DNA of 64,000 nt, taken from assembly GCA_002441345.1 (NCBI GenBank), contig DJVU01000082.1:30873-94872 (forward strand). The letters run 5' to 3'. Each line of letters starts with the position of its first letter. Position 1 is the first letter of the stretch. Source of the DNA: Bacteroidales bacterium UBA6248. GTDB taxonomy: Bacteria > Bacteroidota > Bacteroidia > Bacteroidales > Lentimicrobiaceae. The notes beneath the pieces were generated by a model. It was not told the DNA's origin. It did no database searches and saw nothing but the letters and a program-made list of their open reading frames with translations. This document shows, one piece after another, positions 26,709 to 38,800 of the stretch. A program made the translations under genes and the position numbers.

Positions 26709-28013
26709 ATGGAACATGGTTTGCATGAAAGCATCCCCTTGTATGCTTCTATTCCGTTTTTTGTGATGCTGATGATGATTGCCGTTGGCCCGCTGTTTTT
26801 TCACCACTGGTGGGAGAGCAACAAAAACAAACTGATCGTATCCCTCGCTCTGGGAATTCCGACTGCTGTTTATCTGATCGCGACGGGTTTTTTTCACAAT
26901 CTTGAACACCAGCTGGTTTTCGATTACCTGCCCTTTATCATTCTGCTGGGCGGTTTGTTTATCATTACCGGCGGGATTAATCTGAGTGGTGATATTGAGG
27001 CCAGGCCTTCCATCAACACCTTGTTTCTTGCAATCGGAGCCGTTCTTGCCTCTTTCATGGGAACCACCGGCGCCGCCATGCTTCTGATCCGTCCGGTTAT
27101 CAATACCAATGCCGAACGCTGGTACAAGGTGCATACCATTCTGTTTTTTATTGCCATCGTCGCAAATGCCGGCGGACTGCTCACACCCCTGGGCGATCCT
27201 CCCCTGTTCCTGCTCTACCTGAGGGGCGCTCCATTCTCATGGTTCTTCCACCTGGTTCCGGAATGGTTGTTTACCAATGGATTGCTTCTGCTGATCTATT
27301 ATTTCACCGATAAGTACTTCTACAAAAAAGAGTCTCCGGCAAGCATTGCCTTTGATAAAACCAACATCCAGCCCATTAAACTCAGAGGCCGCTTCAACTT
27401 TATTTTCCTGGCCGGTGTCGTGCTTTCGGTTGCTTTTCTCAACAAACAGTACATCCCTGCCATTGAGCACAATCACTATCTCGGATTTATCCGCGAAGCC
27501 ACCATTCTGATAATGGCCGGATTGTCGCTGTATTTTACTTCTTCCAAACTGCGCCAGGCCAATAAGTTTACCTATGGCCCCATTATAGAGGTTGCCTATT
27601 TATTCCTCGGTATATTTATAACCATGGTACCGGCCTTACTCTGGCTCGAAGCCAATGCCAAATCGCTTGGCGTTACCACCGTCGCACAGTTCTACTACGC
27701 TACAGGTGCACTCAGCTCGTTCCTCGACAACGCACCTACCGCCGTTTCATTCTATAACCTCGCACTCGGACTTACCGATGCCAGTGCTTCCGGACTGGTT
27801 GCCGGCATTCCCGATTACCTGCTCAAAGCCATATCCGTTGGTGCGGTGTTCTTTGGCTCCATGACATACATCGGCAACGGTCCCAACTTTATGGTTAAGG
27901 CCATCGCCGAAGAGAATAAGATTGATATGCCCGGTTTTTTCGGTTATATGATCAAATTCTCGCTGATTGTGCTGTTGCCCGTGTATATCCTCGCACAACT
28001 GCTCTTCCTGTAA
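26709..28013 (+). CDS. nhaD: Na+/H+ antiporter, NhaD type
   Basis: A 434-residue inner-membrane protein with about 12 hydrophobic segments. LFFHHWWESNKNK near residue 28, SFMGTTGAAMLLIRP around 118-132, NAGGLLTPLGDPPLFLL and ALSSFLDNAPTAVSFYNLA near 345 are typical of NhaD, a member of the ion-transporter (ArsB/NhaD) superfamily. It exports Na+ (or Li+) in exchange for H+ and maintains pH and sodium balance. It is a single-gene unit: an AT-rich upstream region with a weak promoter and a strong terminator downstream. Confidence 0.9.
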   Translation: MEHGLHESIPLYASIPFFVMLMMIAVGPLFFHHWWESNKNKLIVSLALGIPTAVYLIATGFFHNLEHQLVFDYLPFIILLGGLFIITGGINLSGDIEARPSINTLFLAIGAVLASFMGTTGAAMLLIRPVINTNAERWYKVHTILFFIAIVANAGGLLTPLGDPPLFLLYLRGAPFSWFFHLVPEWLFTNGLLLLIYYFTDKYFYKKESPASIAFDKTNIQPIKLRGRFNFIFLAGVVLSVAFLNKQYIPAIEHNHYLGFIREATILIMAGLSLYFTSSKLRQANKFTYGPIIEVAYLFLGIFITMVPALLWLEANAKSLGVTTVAQFYYATGALSSFLDNAPTAVSFYNLALGLTDASASGLVAGIPDYLLKAISVGAVFFGSMTYIGNGPNFMVKAIAEENKIDMPGFFGYMIKFSLIVLLPVYILAQLLFL

Positions 28014-28034
28014 AAAGGCATACAGTTAAAAATT

Positions 28035-28060
28035 AAGGCTCTGTAAGGAGCCTTTTTTTT
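28035..28060 (+). terminator. Terminator of nhaD
   Basis: Stem AAGGCTC (28035-28041) with GAGCCTT (28048-28054) followed by an unbroken T run to 28061. Confidence 0.9.
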
Positions 28061-28233
28061 TACTCTTTTACGGTACAGGTTTTCAGTTCGGTATCGGCAA
28101 TCAGAAGTGTTGTTTCCTGCTCGCTTTGCACTGTCCGGTCACCAATAATGCCTGTCATCCCAAAGAAGCAGAGAATTCCGGGATATGCAAGCCGTAACGC
28201 TGTCCGTTATCCTGATTCATTCAGAATCCTGTC
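28061..28233. other. Intergenic stretch without a supported gene
   Basis: The 302 bases between nhaD and the SprF-like gene hold two terminators and this spacer. The leftward strand has a 48-codon open frame (stop at 28060-28062, in-frame stop upstream at about 28207) that reads like a small hydrophobic-plus-polar protein, but only an internal ATG at 28158 could start it. I do not call it a gene. Confidence 0.4.
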
Positions 28234-28264
28234 AAAAAAAAGAGGCTCCTGCCGGAACCTCTTT
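28234..28264 (-). terminator. Terminator of the giant adhesin/SprF operon
   Basis: On the leftward strand, AAAGAGG-x-TCC pairs with GGA-x-CCTCTTT around a four-base loop, and the stem is followed by eight T. It lies 52 bases after the SprF-like stop codon. Confidence 0.85.
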
Positions 28265-28315
28265 CTGCGAAAACCATTTATAGAATGAATGGTCGGGGGG
28301 ATCGCTTTATCGTTA

Positions 28316-29428
28316 TCAGAACGGAGTGCACTCAAGTTCGGCACGCGAACGGAAATTCCTGTTCGAGAATCCGAATCCGCTGTTCTTCCTGAGGTTCTGG
28401 AAAATATTAAAATCATCCAGCTCCAGAATTATGGAAACTTCATGCGAACAGCCAGTAACAGTTCTGATTTCTGTAAGTACAAAGTCATAGGTGTAATTGA
28501 TCTTCATTCGGGTGGTTGATGAAAGTGCAGCATTAATGCCAAGAAGGAATATCAGATCGTTCGATTTGGTAAGTTCGGTGGTGCGGTTGCGAAACCAAAC
28601 GCCGGTATAAATCGACGATTTCAGTATGTTTACCCCTACTGCATAGGTTTTAAAGTCGGCCTGCTGCTCATAAATAAAGCCCGGATTGAATTTAAACGAC
28701 GCCTTGTTTGACTCCTGTCGCTGGAAATACAGTTTATCTCCGCCTCCGTCAATTTCCAGGATGAGGTCTCCGGTAATGGCCAGCTTGCGGGGCAGGGGTG
28801 AAGTGAGACCCAGAAACGACTCATTCGGCCTGAAAAGGTGATGAACCGCCAGGCCAAAGGTTCCCTGGATTGCACTGAAGGTGTTGCTGCTCTCGGTAAA
28901 CCGGAAAACACCGCCGGTGGCAAAATCAGGATAGAACACACTTCCGTTATCCGGTGCCTGGAAACTGGATTCATAGATGTTACCATATACCGGATTCAGC
29001 TGATCGGTGAAGACAAGGTTGTCCCAGTTTAACCTCTTCTGAACAAATGAGGTCATAATTCCTACCTGCGTTACCATGTTCTCCTGTAACGGAACCCTTA
29101 CCGAAGTAGAAAGTCCGACCGTGGATGTTTTCATATACCCTGAACCGGCATTGTCGCTCATCACTATGAGTCCCAGGCCTCCCGACCCCGGGATGTTACG
29201 CTCGGCAATGTCCATGCTGAAGGTATACGTTCGCAGATCGCCGGGCAGTTGAGGCCACTGTTCGCGAATGTTGAACCTCGCCCGCATGCCGGGGCTGAGA
29301 CCAACGGCTGCCGGATTGTAGTATACGGGATTGTTGTAGAATTGTGAAAAGTGCGGATCCTGTGCTAACGAGGTTGATGCAACCATCAGCGATAAAATAA
29401 TCAGGAGATATACGTTTGTCTTTTTCAT
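28316..29428 (-). CDS. PorP/SprF family type IX secretion outer-membrane protein
   Basis: A 370-residue beta-barrel protein with a signal peptide ending SLAQ. It starts with the family signature DPHFSQFYNNPVYYNPA, followed by alternating beta-strands and a conserved Gly/Asn-rich body (GLGLIVMSDNAGSG, LNWDNLVFTDQLNP). PorP/SprF proteins help the T9SS export or surface-attach a specific partner; SprF is needed for the giant gliding adhesin SprB in Flavobacterium johnsoniae. It lies 39 bases downstream of the 4218-residue protein, whose C-terminus carries the matching type of sorting domain. The pair is therefore very likely a dedicated cargo and helper. Confidence 0.92.
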   Translation of the reverse strand: MKKTNVYLLIILSLMVASTSLAQDPHFSQFYNNPVYYNPAAVGLSPGMRARFNIREQWPQLPGDLRTYTFSMDIAERNIPGSGGLGLIVMSDNAGSGYMKTSTVGLSTSVRVPLQENMVTQVGIMTSFVQKRLNWDNLVFTDQLNPVYGNIYESSFQAPDNGSVFYPDFATGGVFRFTESSNTFSAIQGTFGLAVHHLFRPNESFLGLTSPLPRKLAITGDLILEIDGGGDKLYFQRQESNKASFKFNPGFIYEQQADFKTYAVGVNILKSSIYTGVWFRNRTTELTKSNDLIFLLGINAALSSTTRMKINYTYDFVLTEIRTVTGCSHEVSIILELDDFNIFQNLRKNSGFGFSNRNFRSRAELECTPF

Positions 29429-29467
29429 GACTGTAGATTTTCTTTTGTCGGTTGATCTGAGTTCCGT

Positions 29468-29800
29468 TTACCGGATAAGCGTTACAGTGCCGAATGTCTT
29501 TTCGGGGATATTGGTTCGCTTACCCACATCGCTTCCTCTCCATATTGTTCCATCCCTGAAGATTGCCGATGCTTTCCACATATAGGTATCCTGTGGCAGC
29601 AGGTTCCCGTTGAATACTCCGTTCCAGCCCTCGGCCGGAGAACCGTTGGCATCCAGTTCACTGGAAGTCCATAACAGATTACCCCAGGTGTCGTAAACCT
29701 CAATAGTATAACTCCTCAGATTGATGCCGACCGGTTTGAAATATCTGACGGCAGCATTCGGATTGTTGGGCGAGAAGGCATTTGGAACCCATAATCCCTT
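29468..29800 (-). other. T9SS type B C-terminal sorting domain of the giant protein
   Basis: The last about 110 codons encode LWVPNAFSPNNPNA, an EVYDTWGNLLW strand, GWNGVFNGNLLPQDTYMW and a terminal FGTVTLIR. This matches the gliding motility-associated C-terminal domain, which directs cargo through the T9SS and, for SprB-like proteins, requires a SprF-like partner. Confidence 0.85.
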
Positions 29801-32800
29801 GAGCATTAGCTGATAATCCATCGTAAGTGTGTCGGGACATCCAAACTCATTGAACGAAACCAGACTGATCTCATACGTGCCGTCCCCTGGGAAGGTTACA
29901 ACCGGATCAATATCAAAGGACTGAATGCCGGTGGTGAAATTCCATTCATAGGCATTGGCACCGATCGATCCGTTGGTAAACAGAACCCGGCCCTGGGTGC
30001 TTTCATAATTTTCCGTGATCGAAAATGCACTCACTGGTTTGGGATTCACCGTTATCTGCCTGGTGATGGTGTCGCGGCAGGCATTGGTGTCAACCACGAT
30101 CAGACTAACATTATAATTCCCGGTTTTGGTGAAGACAAAGTGCGGATCCTGAACGCCTGCCAATCCTAAAGTTGATACCGAGTCGCTGAATTTCCACCAC
30201 CATTGATCTATCGGTGCATCCGAGTTTTCAGTCAGATCGGTAAATACCGTGTGGTTATCCTGACAGGCCAGGCTGGCGCTGAAATTTGCTACCGGCAGAC
30301 GGTGGATGTTTATCTGTTCGCTCACCGTGTCGTAACACCCGAATTCGTTGGTTACGGTCAGGGTTACGGTATATTGTCCGGCGCGATCGTAGCGGTATGC
30401 CGTATGACGGGATGAAGTGGTGTCGGATACCGTGCGGGGATCTCCAAAGTCCCAGAACCAGGATGTAATCCGTGAACCGTTCCAGAGTGACTGATCGGTA
30501 AATACGGTGTTTGCATTTAAACACCCGTTCGGAGCATCAAATTTTGCAACAGGCGAAGGCAACACGGCAATCAGGCCCGTAAGTGTGTCGCTTACCGATT
30601 TTCCTGAAATGGTGGTTGAAACAATCAGACTAACCTGATAATTTCCGCTTTCTGCATATACGTGTGCGATCTGCGGCCTGTACGAATTGTATACCAGCGT
30701 TTCTCCATCGCCGAACCTCCATTCCCACTGTGAAATCGGATTATTGCATACCGAGAGGTCCTCAAATACAACAGAATGACGTTCGCAAATGGTTGTATCG
30801 GGTTGTGCAAACGATGCTGTTATGCATGGCATACGGTAAACTTCCTGCATTAGCATGTTGCTGCATCCGCTTTCGGTTATGGTGGTCAGAGTCACGCTGT
30901 ACATTCCGGCTGCAGCATACAGGTGTTCCGTGCTTGCAGGAGCTGATGTCAGGGTGTCGGATGTGCCATCCCCGAAGTTCCATATCCACGATACGATTGT
31001 TCCTCCGTTGCTCGACGACTCATCCGTGAAATAGACGGTGCTGTCGCAATTTCCAACCGAATAGCTGAACTTCGGTTCAGGTAAAGGAAGAATGTCGATT
31101 CGCTTGTAAACCGTCGTCTGGCAGTTGTTAATGTCGGTAGCCATCAGCGATACCAGATAAGATCCGGTATTCTGAAAGTAATGAACGGGATTCTTCAGAG
31201 TTGAGGTGTTGTGAATTCCGGAGGATACATCGTTGAAATTCCACTGGAATGCTACCAGTGAGTCTCCTGCAGGAGAAATCAGCTGCGGATCGAAGTATAT
31301 GCTGTCGCCGTGACAGGCTGCCGAATGCATTATCTCAACTTCAAGACCTGCTGGTATGCAAACCTCTTGTACGATGGTGTCGACACATCCCCTTAAGTCG
31401 GTTACTATCAGCCTTACATTGTAGCAGCTGTCGGTATGGTAGAAGATGTGACTTGGATTCTGAAGCGTGGAGGTGTAACCGGGAGAGAATTCCCACTGCC
31501 ATTGTACAATGGCTCCCATATAGCTGGAGGATTCATCGCGGAAGGAGACGTTGCCGTTGGCGCATGCATCGGTGTAGAAACTGTAACCGGCTTGCGGTGC
31601 AGGGAATACCTGAACAGGGATGGTTACGGTGTTTTCGCAACCGTTGACGGTGGTCACGGTGAGGCTTACATTGTAAAGTCCCTGAGCCGTGAAGGCATAT
31701 TCCGGATGCTGTTCCGTGGAAACGTCCGTGCCGGTAGCCGCATTGGGATCGTTAAATTCCCACAACCATCCGGTAATCTGTTCGCCTGTTGAAGTGTAGG
31801 AGTGATCCGTAAAGGATGTTGCATTTCCAAAACAAGCACTTGTATAGGAGAAAACAGCCACCGGTAGTGCACTTACGCTGATGCTTCTGCTCACGCTGTT
31901 CGAACAGCCCGTGAGATCGGTTACCGTCAGGCTTACCTGGTAGGTTCCGGGTGCGTTGTAAGTGTGCAGAGGATTTTGCTGTGATGACACACCGCTTCCG
32001 TCACCGAAATTCCAGACATACGAAGCTATCTCATTCAGGTTCATTACCGTGGTGTCGGGGCTGAATGCCATAGCCGTACCGGCACAGGCGGGACTGTTGA
32101 CGAATCCAACGGCCGGTAAGGGTACCACACTGATGTCGTACGTGATGGTGCTGCTGCAACCGTTGGCATTCGATGATGTCAGGGTTACGGTGTAGGTTCC
32201 TGCATAGTTATAGATGTGTGAAGGATTTTGCAGACCCGAGGTATTGGCTGTTCCCGATGCAGGATCGCCGAAATTCCAGTTCCACTGTATCACGGGAGCC
32301 CCGCCGTTGGCGTTTGTCATATCGGTGAAGGCTACGGCTGTCCCAAGGCAACCCTGGTCAAATGTAAAGTCGGCCAGTGGCCCGGGAGTTACGGTTATGG
32401 TCATGGAAGCCGAAGCATCACAGCCATTCAGATTGGTAACAGTAAGGGTTACGGTGTATGCTCCGGGAGCAGTATAGATGTGTGTAACGTTCGGATTCGA
32501 CGGTGCATTGACCATTTGGGTGTTTCCGTCACCAAAATCCCAGAACCAGCTAACGATCGGACTTCCGTTTCCGCTTGAAAGGTTGTTGAACTGCACTTCT
32601 GTTCCTGAACACGAAGGCGATACAAATCCGAACAAGGCAACCGGTCCGGGTACTACATTCACCGGGTGTGTAACAGTAGCCTGGCATCCTGCCGTATCGG
32701 TAATCGTCAGGCTTACATAATAGATGCCCTGACTCAGGTAGATATGACCGGGATCCGGTTCGGCAGAGGTGCTGCCATCTCCGAAGTCCCATAACCAGCT

Positions 32801-35800
32801 GAGTGTGCTGAGCGGATCAACAAGTCCGGAGCTGGTAAACAGCGTGGTGTCGCCGGCACAGCTGCTGTTGAATACAAAATCAACAGAGGGTGCAGGTGCA
32901 ATGGTTACGGTGGATGTTGCCGTATCGCTGCACGAATTGCCCGTGGTTACGATCAGGCTTATCTGATAGGTGCCGGGTTGTGCATAGGTGTGCGACGGAT
33001 TCTGTAATACTGAGGTATTGTTGATGCCCGACAGAGGATCGCCGAAGTTCCAGAGCCATCCGGTGATGTTTCCTCCGCCGTTGGTCTGCGACAGATCGGT
33101 GAAATTTACCGGCGTGTCAGGACATGCAGTTGTGTGGATGAAGTTGGCAACCGGTCCGGGTATTACCGTTACCTGACGGATTACAGAGCTTTCACATCCG
33201 CCCGAAGTGGTAATGTTGAGCGTAACGTTATACGTGCCGGAACCGGCATACGAATGCGAAACGTGGGGGTTGCCAGGGAAGTTGATAATTTCCGAATTGC
33301 CGTCACCGAAGATCCACTCCCATGTAACAATGTAACCGCTGCTGGTATACGAAAGATCGTTGAATGAAACCGTACTGTTCTGGCAGTTCGGCTCGGTAAA
33401 GCTGAAGTATGCTACCGGCTCGCCGCCAACCTCTATCAGCTGAGCGATCGAGTTAACACAGCCCGCTGTATCGGTTACCGTCAGGGTTACCGTATACTGC
33501 CCGGCAGCAGCGTAGAGATGCTGCGGGTCGCGAAGGTTCGACTGGCCGCCGTCGCCGAACGTCCAGGCATAACTGGCCACTGCTCCCGTATTTACAACCG
33601 TTGAATCGGTATAGAAACTTGTGAGTGCATTGGCACAGGAAGCTTCCCAGGTAAAGGCTACCGGAGGAGCTTCTCCAACCGTTATCACTTTGGATATGGT
33701 ATCGCTGCAGTTGTTGAAGTTAGTGACGGTGAGCAGTACCGTATAGGTTCCGGATGCACTGAAGATGTGCTGAGGATCCTCAAGGTTCGAGTTGTTGAAA
33801 ATACCCGAAGCCGGATCGCCGAAATTCCATTCCCACGAAACGATGTTGCCGGCTCCGTTCGGGAACGATGCATCCTGGAAGTTCACCAGCAGGTCTTCAC
33901 ACAGTATGGTGTAGTGGAAGTTTGCCACCGGAGCCGGAGTAACCTGGATCTGGGTGCTGTAATAAGCTTCACAGCCAAAAGAGTTCATGATGCTCAGGCT
34001 GGCCTCAAAGATGCCCTGGTTGGAATACGTATGTTCTACGTTGGGATTGTTGGGGAAATAGATGGTGTCGGCTGGTGTGCCGTCGCCGTAATTCCATACC
34101 CAGCGGGTAATGTAGCCGTTTTCGGTAGATGACAGGTTGTAGAATACAGTCGGTGATCCCAGACAATTGGGAGTGTCGTAGCTGAAGAAGGATACCGGAG
34201 AACTGTAGATTTCTATCAAATGACTTACCGATGAAGAATTTCCTGCTGTATCGGTAACCGTTAACGTGACATTGTAGGTGCCTCTGGCCGGGAATGTATG
34301 CGAGGGATCCATGATGTTGGAGTAAATTCCGTCGCCGAAGTTCCAGTGCCATACTGCTATCGCATTTATATCGGTTACAACCGGGTCAACGGTAAACTGG
34401 GTGGCATCGCCTTCACAAACAGGCTCCCAGGTGAAGTCCAGGTCCGGATTCTGGTTGATATTAATAACCATCTGGTCACTGAAACTACCGCATCCCTGGT
34501 AGCTTTCAGCTGTCAGAATCAATGTTACGGAGCCGTTCAGAACGTCCTGAGCACTGGGTTGATAGGTCGGTGTAAAGGTGTTTTCACCGGTAAGTATGCC
34601 CGTTCCCGTGCTGGTCCATACAAAACTTAATGCATTGCTTACAAATGCTCCGGAAACGGTATGTGTACAGGTCTTGCAGATGGTTACATCCGGACCGGCT
34701 TCGACCGTCGCCTGAGGTATGATGGTGAGCACCTGCGAGTCGCTGATGTCGGCGCACGGAGGATTGGAAGCAATAAGCGTTAATACCACCGAACCGGATA
34801 GAATATCGAGCTGGCTGGGGATATACGTGGGTGTCAATGTGTTTCCATTCAGGAAAAAGCCCGAACCCGAGGTTGACCACGTAATGAAACCGTAATCGTA
34901 CGCAACAGCATCCGCAATCAGGTATTGTTCGCCCTGACAAATAGTGCCATCGGTTCCGGCATTGGCCTGAGGCTCCTGCCTTATGTAAAGGGTCATTGCA
35001 TCCGATGCAGTTCCGGTACACGGACTGGCAGATATTCCCGTAAGGGTGAGCTGTACACTGCCTGATGCCACATCGGCAGGACCTGGAGAGTAAACCGGAT
35101 TCAGGATTGCCGGATTGCTGAACGTCCCGGAACCCGAAGTAGTCCATAACAGTGAGCTGTATAAACTTGCCGTTGCACCGGTGATGCCGAAGTTGGAGCC
35201 TTCGCAGCTGTAACCGTCAGGACCGGCATTAACCGTCAGTTCCGGCTGTATGGTCAGAATCATACTGTCGCTTATATCCGGGCAACCATCGTTCGATGCC
35301 GTTATCTGCAGGGTTACCGTTCCCGTGCTTATATCAGCCATCGAAGGCATGTAGGTGGGATTCAAAGTATTGGCATTGAGCCATGTGCCCGTTCCCGAAC
35401 TGCTCCACTGAACCGATGTGTAATCGGTAGCCTGAGCTGTCGTGATAATAAGCGAGCTTCCTGCACAAATTGTTTCATCATCTCCGGCCGAAGCAGCAGG
35501 CGATGCATGGATATACAGAGTCTTTGTTAAAATCAGTGGTGAAGTGCACGGACTTACCGGTTGCAGTGTAAGATCCAGAATTACGTATCCATTGGTAATA
35601 TCTCCGGCTCCGGGCTGATATACCGGGGTAAGTGTGCCCGGGTTAATAAGGGTTCCGGTTCCGAATGTTACCGTCCATTGCAGGGATGAGTATCCGCTGA
35701 CCGTAGCTCCCGTAACAGGTGAAGGGGTTGAACAGATATCCTGGTCGCCTCCTGCTGTTCCTGACGGAAGAGCTGTAAGCGTAAGTACCATGAAATCGGA

Positions 35801-38800
35801 AACGTCGGCACAGCCTTCGGCATTCATTGTTAATATTATACTGCCTGACTGTATGTCGGCCTGTGACGGCGTGTACGTCGGATTGATGGCAGAAGGATTG
35901 CTGAAATTACCTGTTCCTGAACTAGTCCAGTAAACGGAAATATGGTTGAATGCACTGGCATCGGCCAGGGCATGACTTCCGCCTTCACAAAGCGATGCAT
36001 CCGATCCGGCGCTTATTACAGGCATGGGATTTACCGTTACCGTGATGGTATTGGAAACAACCGAGTTGCAGCCGTTAATGCCCGTTACTACCACACTGTA
36101 GTTGCCGGCAGTGGTTACGGTTATCGATGGGGTGGTAGCCCCGTTCGACCACAGATACGCAGCATAACCGGCAGGTGCCATAAGCACTACACTTTCGCCT
36201 TCACATAATGTTACAGGACCATTAGCAGTTATGACAGGTGCTGCTGGCAAAGGCAGAACATTTACCGTTACCGGGATGGAGGGAAGGCTGGTGCATCCGA
36301 ATGCATCGGTAACCGTTACCGTATATACACCGCTGGTAGTTACCGTTATCTGCATGGATGTTTGTCCGTTGCTCCAAAGATAGGAGGCATATCCTGCAGG
36401 AGCCGAAAGTGTTACGCTCCCGCCCTCGCAGAAGTCGAGCGGCCCTGAAGCGGTGATTTCAGGTGTAAGGGTGGAGTGAACCGTAACGATGATTTCATTC
36501 GAAGGAAGGCTGGCGCATCCCATCGCATCCGTTACCACTACCGAGTAAGTTCCTGTTGTAACAACGGTAATATTTTGTGTTGTTGCTCCGTTCGACCACA
36601 AGTAGGCTGCATATCCTGCAGGTGCGCTCAGCTCAACCGAACCTCCTTCACAGAAGGTAAGCGGACCGTTTGCTGTAATCACTGGTGTTGCAGGCATGGG
36701 ATTAATCGTGACGGCAAGAGTGGAGGTGGATCCGTTTCCGCAGGTATTCTGCGGAGTAACGGTAATGTTTCCTGAAATGGCAGTTGTGGTGAAGTCAACC
36801 AGAATTGACGTTGTTCCGTCTCCCGAAACAATTACGGCGCCTGCCGGAAGGGTCCACAGATACGTGGTTGCTCCGTTAACCGGTGCAATGGAATAGGCTA
36901 CACCGCTGGTGTTCTGACAAAGTTCATCGTCACCCGAAATTGCTCCCGGATCACCGGGCAGGGCATTTACCGTAACGGCATAATCAGCCGAAACCGGGCC
37001 ATTGCCACAGCTGTTGGAAGTATAAACTTGGATAATTCCCGAAATGGCGGATGGCTGGAAATCAACAACAATACTGCTGGTGCTGTTCCCTGAAACGATA
37101 ACCGCTCCTGAAGGTACTGTCCAATGATAGGATGTTGCATACTGAACCGGATTTACGCTGTAGGTAACACCCGTTTGTCCTGCACAAACATTCTGCGGGC
37201 CATTGATGACAGGCACATCCGAAGGAATTGCCACAATGGTAAGAACCATGAAGTCCGTTGATGAATTCAGGCACGGAGGCTGACCGGTGGCTGTAAGCGT
37301 CAGAATAACAGAGCCTGCATTGCGGTCGCCGATGGAAGGAATATACGTTGGATTCAGAGAATTTGCGTTCAGAAGAGTACCGGTTCCGCTGGTTGTCCAG
37401 TTTACCATGGCTGCTCCAACAGCAGTTGCTTCACTTACCATGAAGTTATTGCCGTAACATACGCTGGCGTCGGGGCCTGCATTGGCCGTTGCACCGTTAG
37501 AAATACTCAGGAGCATCTCGTCGGAAACGCCTCCGCTGCAAGCTCCGGCCGACTGTGCCGTCAGGGTGAGGGTAACGCTTCCGTTTGCTATGTCTGATGC
37601 TCCGGGAATGTAGGTCGGTGTTAATGTGTTGCCGCTGACAAACGTACCGTCACCGGAGGTGGTCCACGAAAGTACGCTGTAATTGGAAGCCGATGCACCG
37701 CTGATGGTATGGTTTGAACCGATGCAGATGATGGCATCGGGTCCTGCATTCACGCTGGCAGCAGGTGCTATGTTAAGAATCATATTGTCGGATGCATAAC
37801 CGAAACACGGAGCACCGCCCTGAACCTGAAGGGTGAGGGTTACCGAACCCATGGTAACATCACCGGAAGAAGGTGTATAAACCGGGTTCAGCGTGTTCTG
37901 GCCGGTAAAGGTTCCGGTTCCTGAGCTTATCCAGTTTACGGTACTGAAAGATGTTGCCGATGAACCGGTTACCATAAACGGCGATGTGCCGCATGTGAAT
38001 CCGTCGGGCCCGGCATTTGCCGAAATGGCTCCGCTTATAACAAGTACCATCTGGTCGGTTGCCTGGGCATTACAAGGCGCAATGCCGTTAACCGTTAGCG
38101 TCAATACCACCGATCCGGCCTGGATGTCGGAGGCTCCCGGGATATAAACTGCATTTAAAACGCCCGGATTTACAAAGTTTCCGCTGCCCGAGGTAGTCCA
38201 GTTTACACTGGAATAATTCTGTGCACTGGCCAGTAACAGCTGGTGCGACGAGGAGCATGTAAATTCATCGGGACCTGCATTGGCAACAGGCAGTGCATTT
38301 ATTGTCAGCGTCATGGCATCCGAAACAACCACGGTACAGGGAGCAAGTCCCCATGCAGTCAGCGTCAGACTGACACTTCCTGCTGCTATGTCGGCAGCAC
38401 TCGGATAATAGATAGGATTTTTTAAGGTGGGATCACTGAATATGCCGGTTCCGCTGCTTGTCCAGTTAAGTGTAGAATAACCCGAGGCCGTTGCAGCCGT
38501 CAGATGGGCTGATCCGTTTGCACAAATACTGAAATCGGGACCTGCGGTGACTGCAGGAGACTGCTGCAGATAAATCACCATGGAATCTGTAACCTCTCCG
38601 CTGCAGGGAGTGTTGGGAACTGCATGCAATGTCAGGGTAACCTGCCCTGAAAGGAGATCTCCCTGCGAAGGGGTGTATAAAGGCATTAAACTATTGGCAC
38701 CCGTAAATACTCCTCCTCCGTTATGTGTCCAGTAAATGGATTGATAATTTGATGCTGTGGCATTTGTAATCTGTACCGGTACCATTCCGCAAGCATTCAG

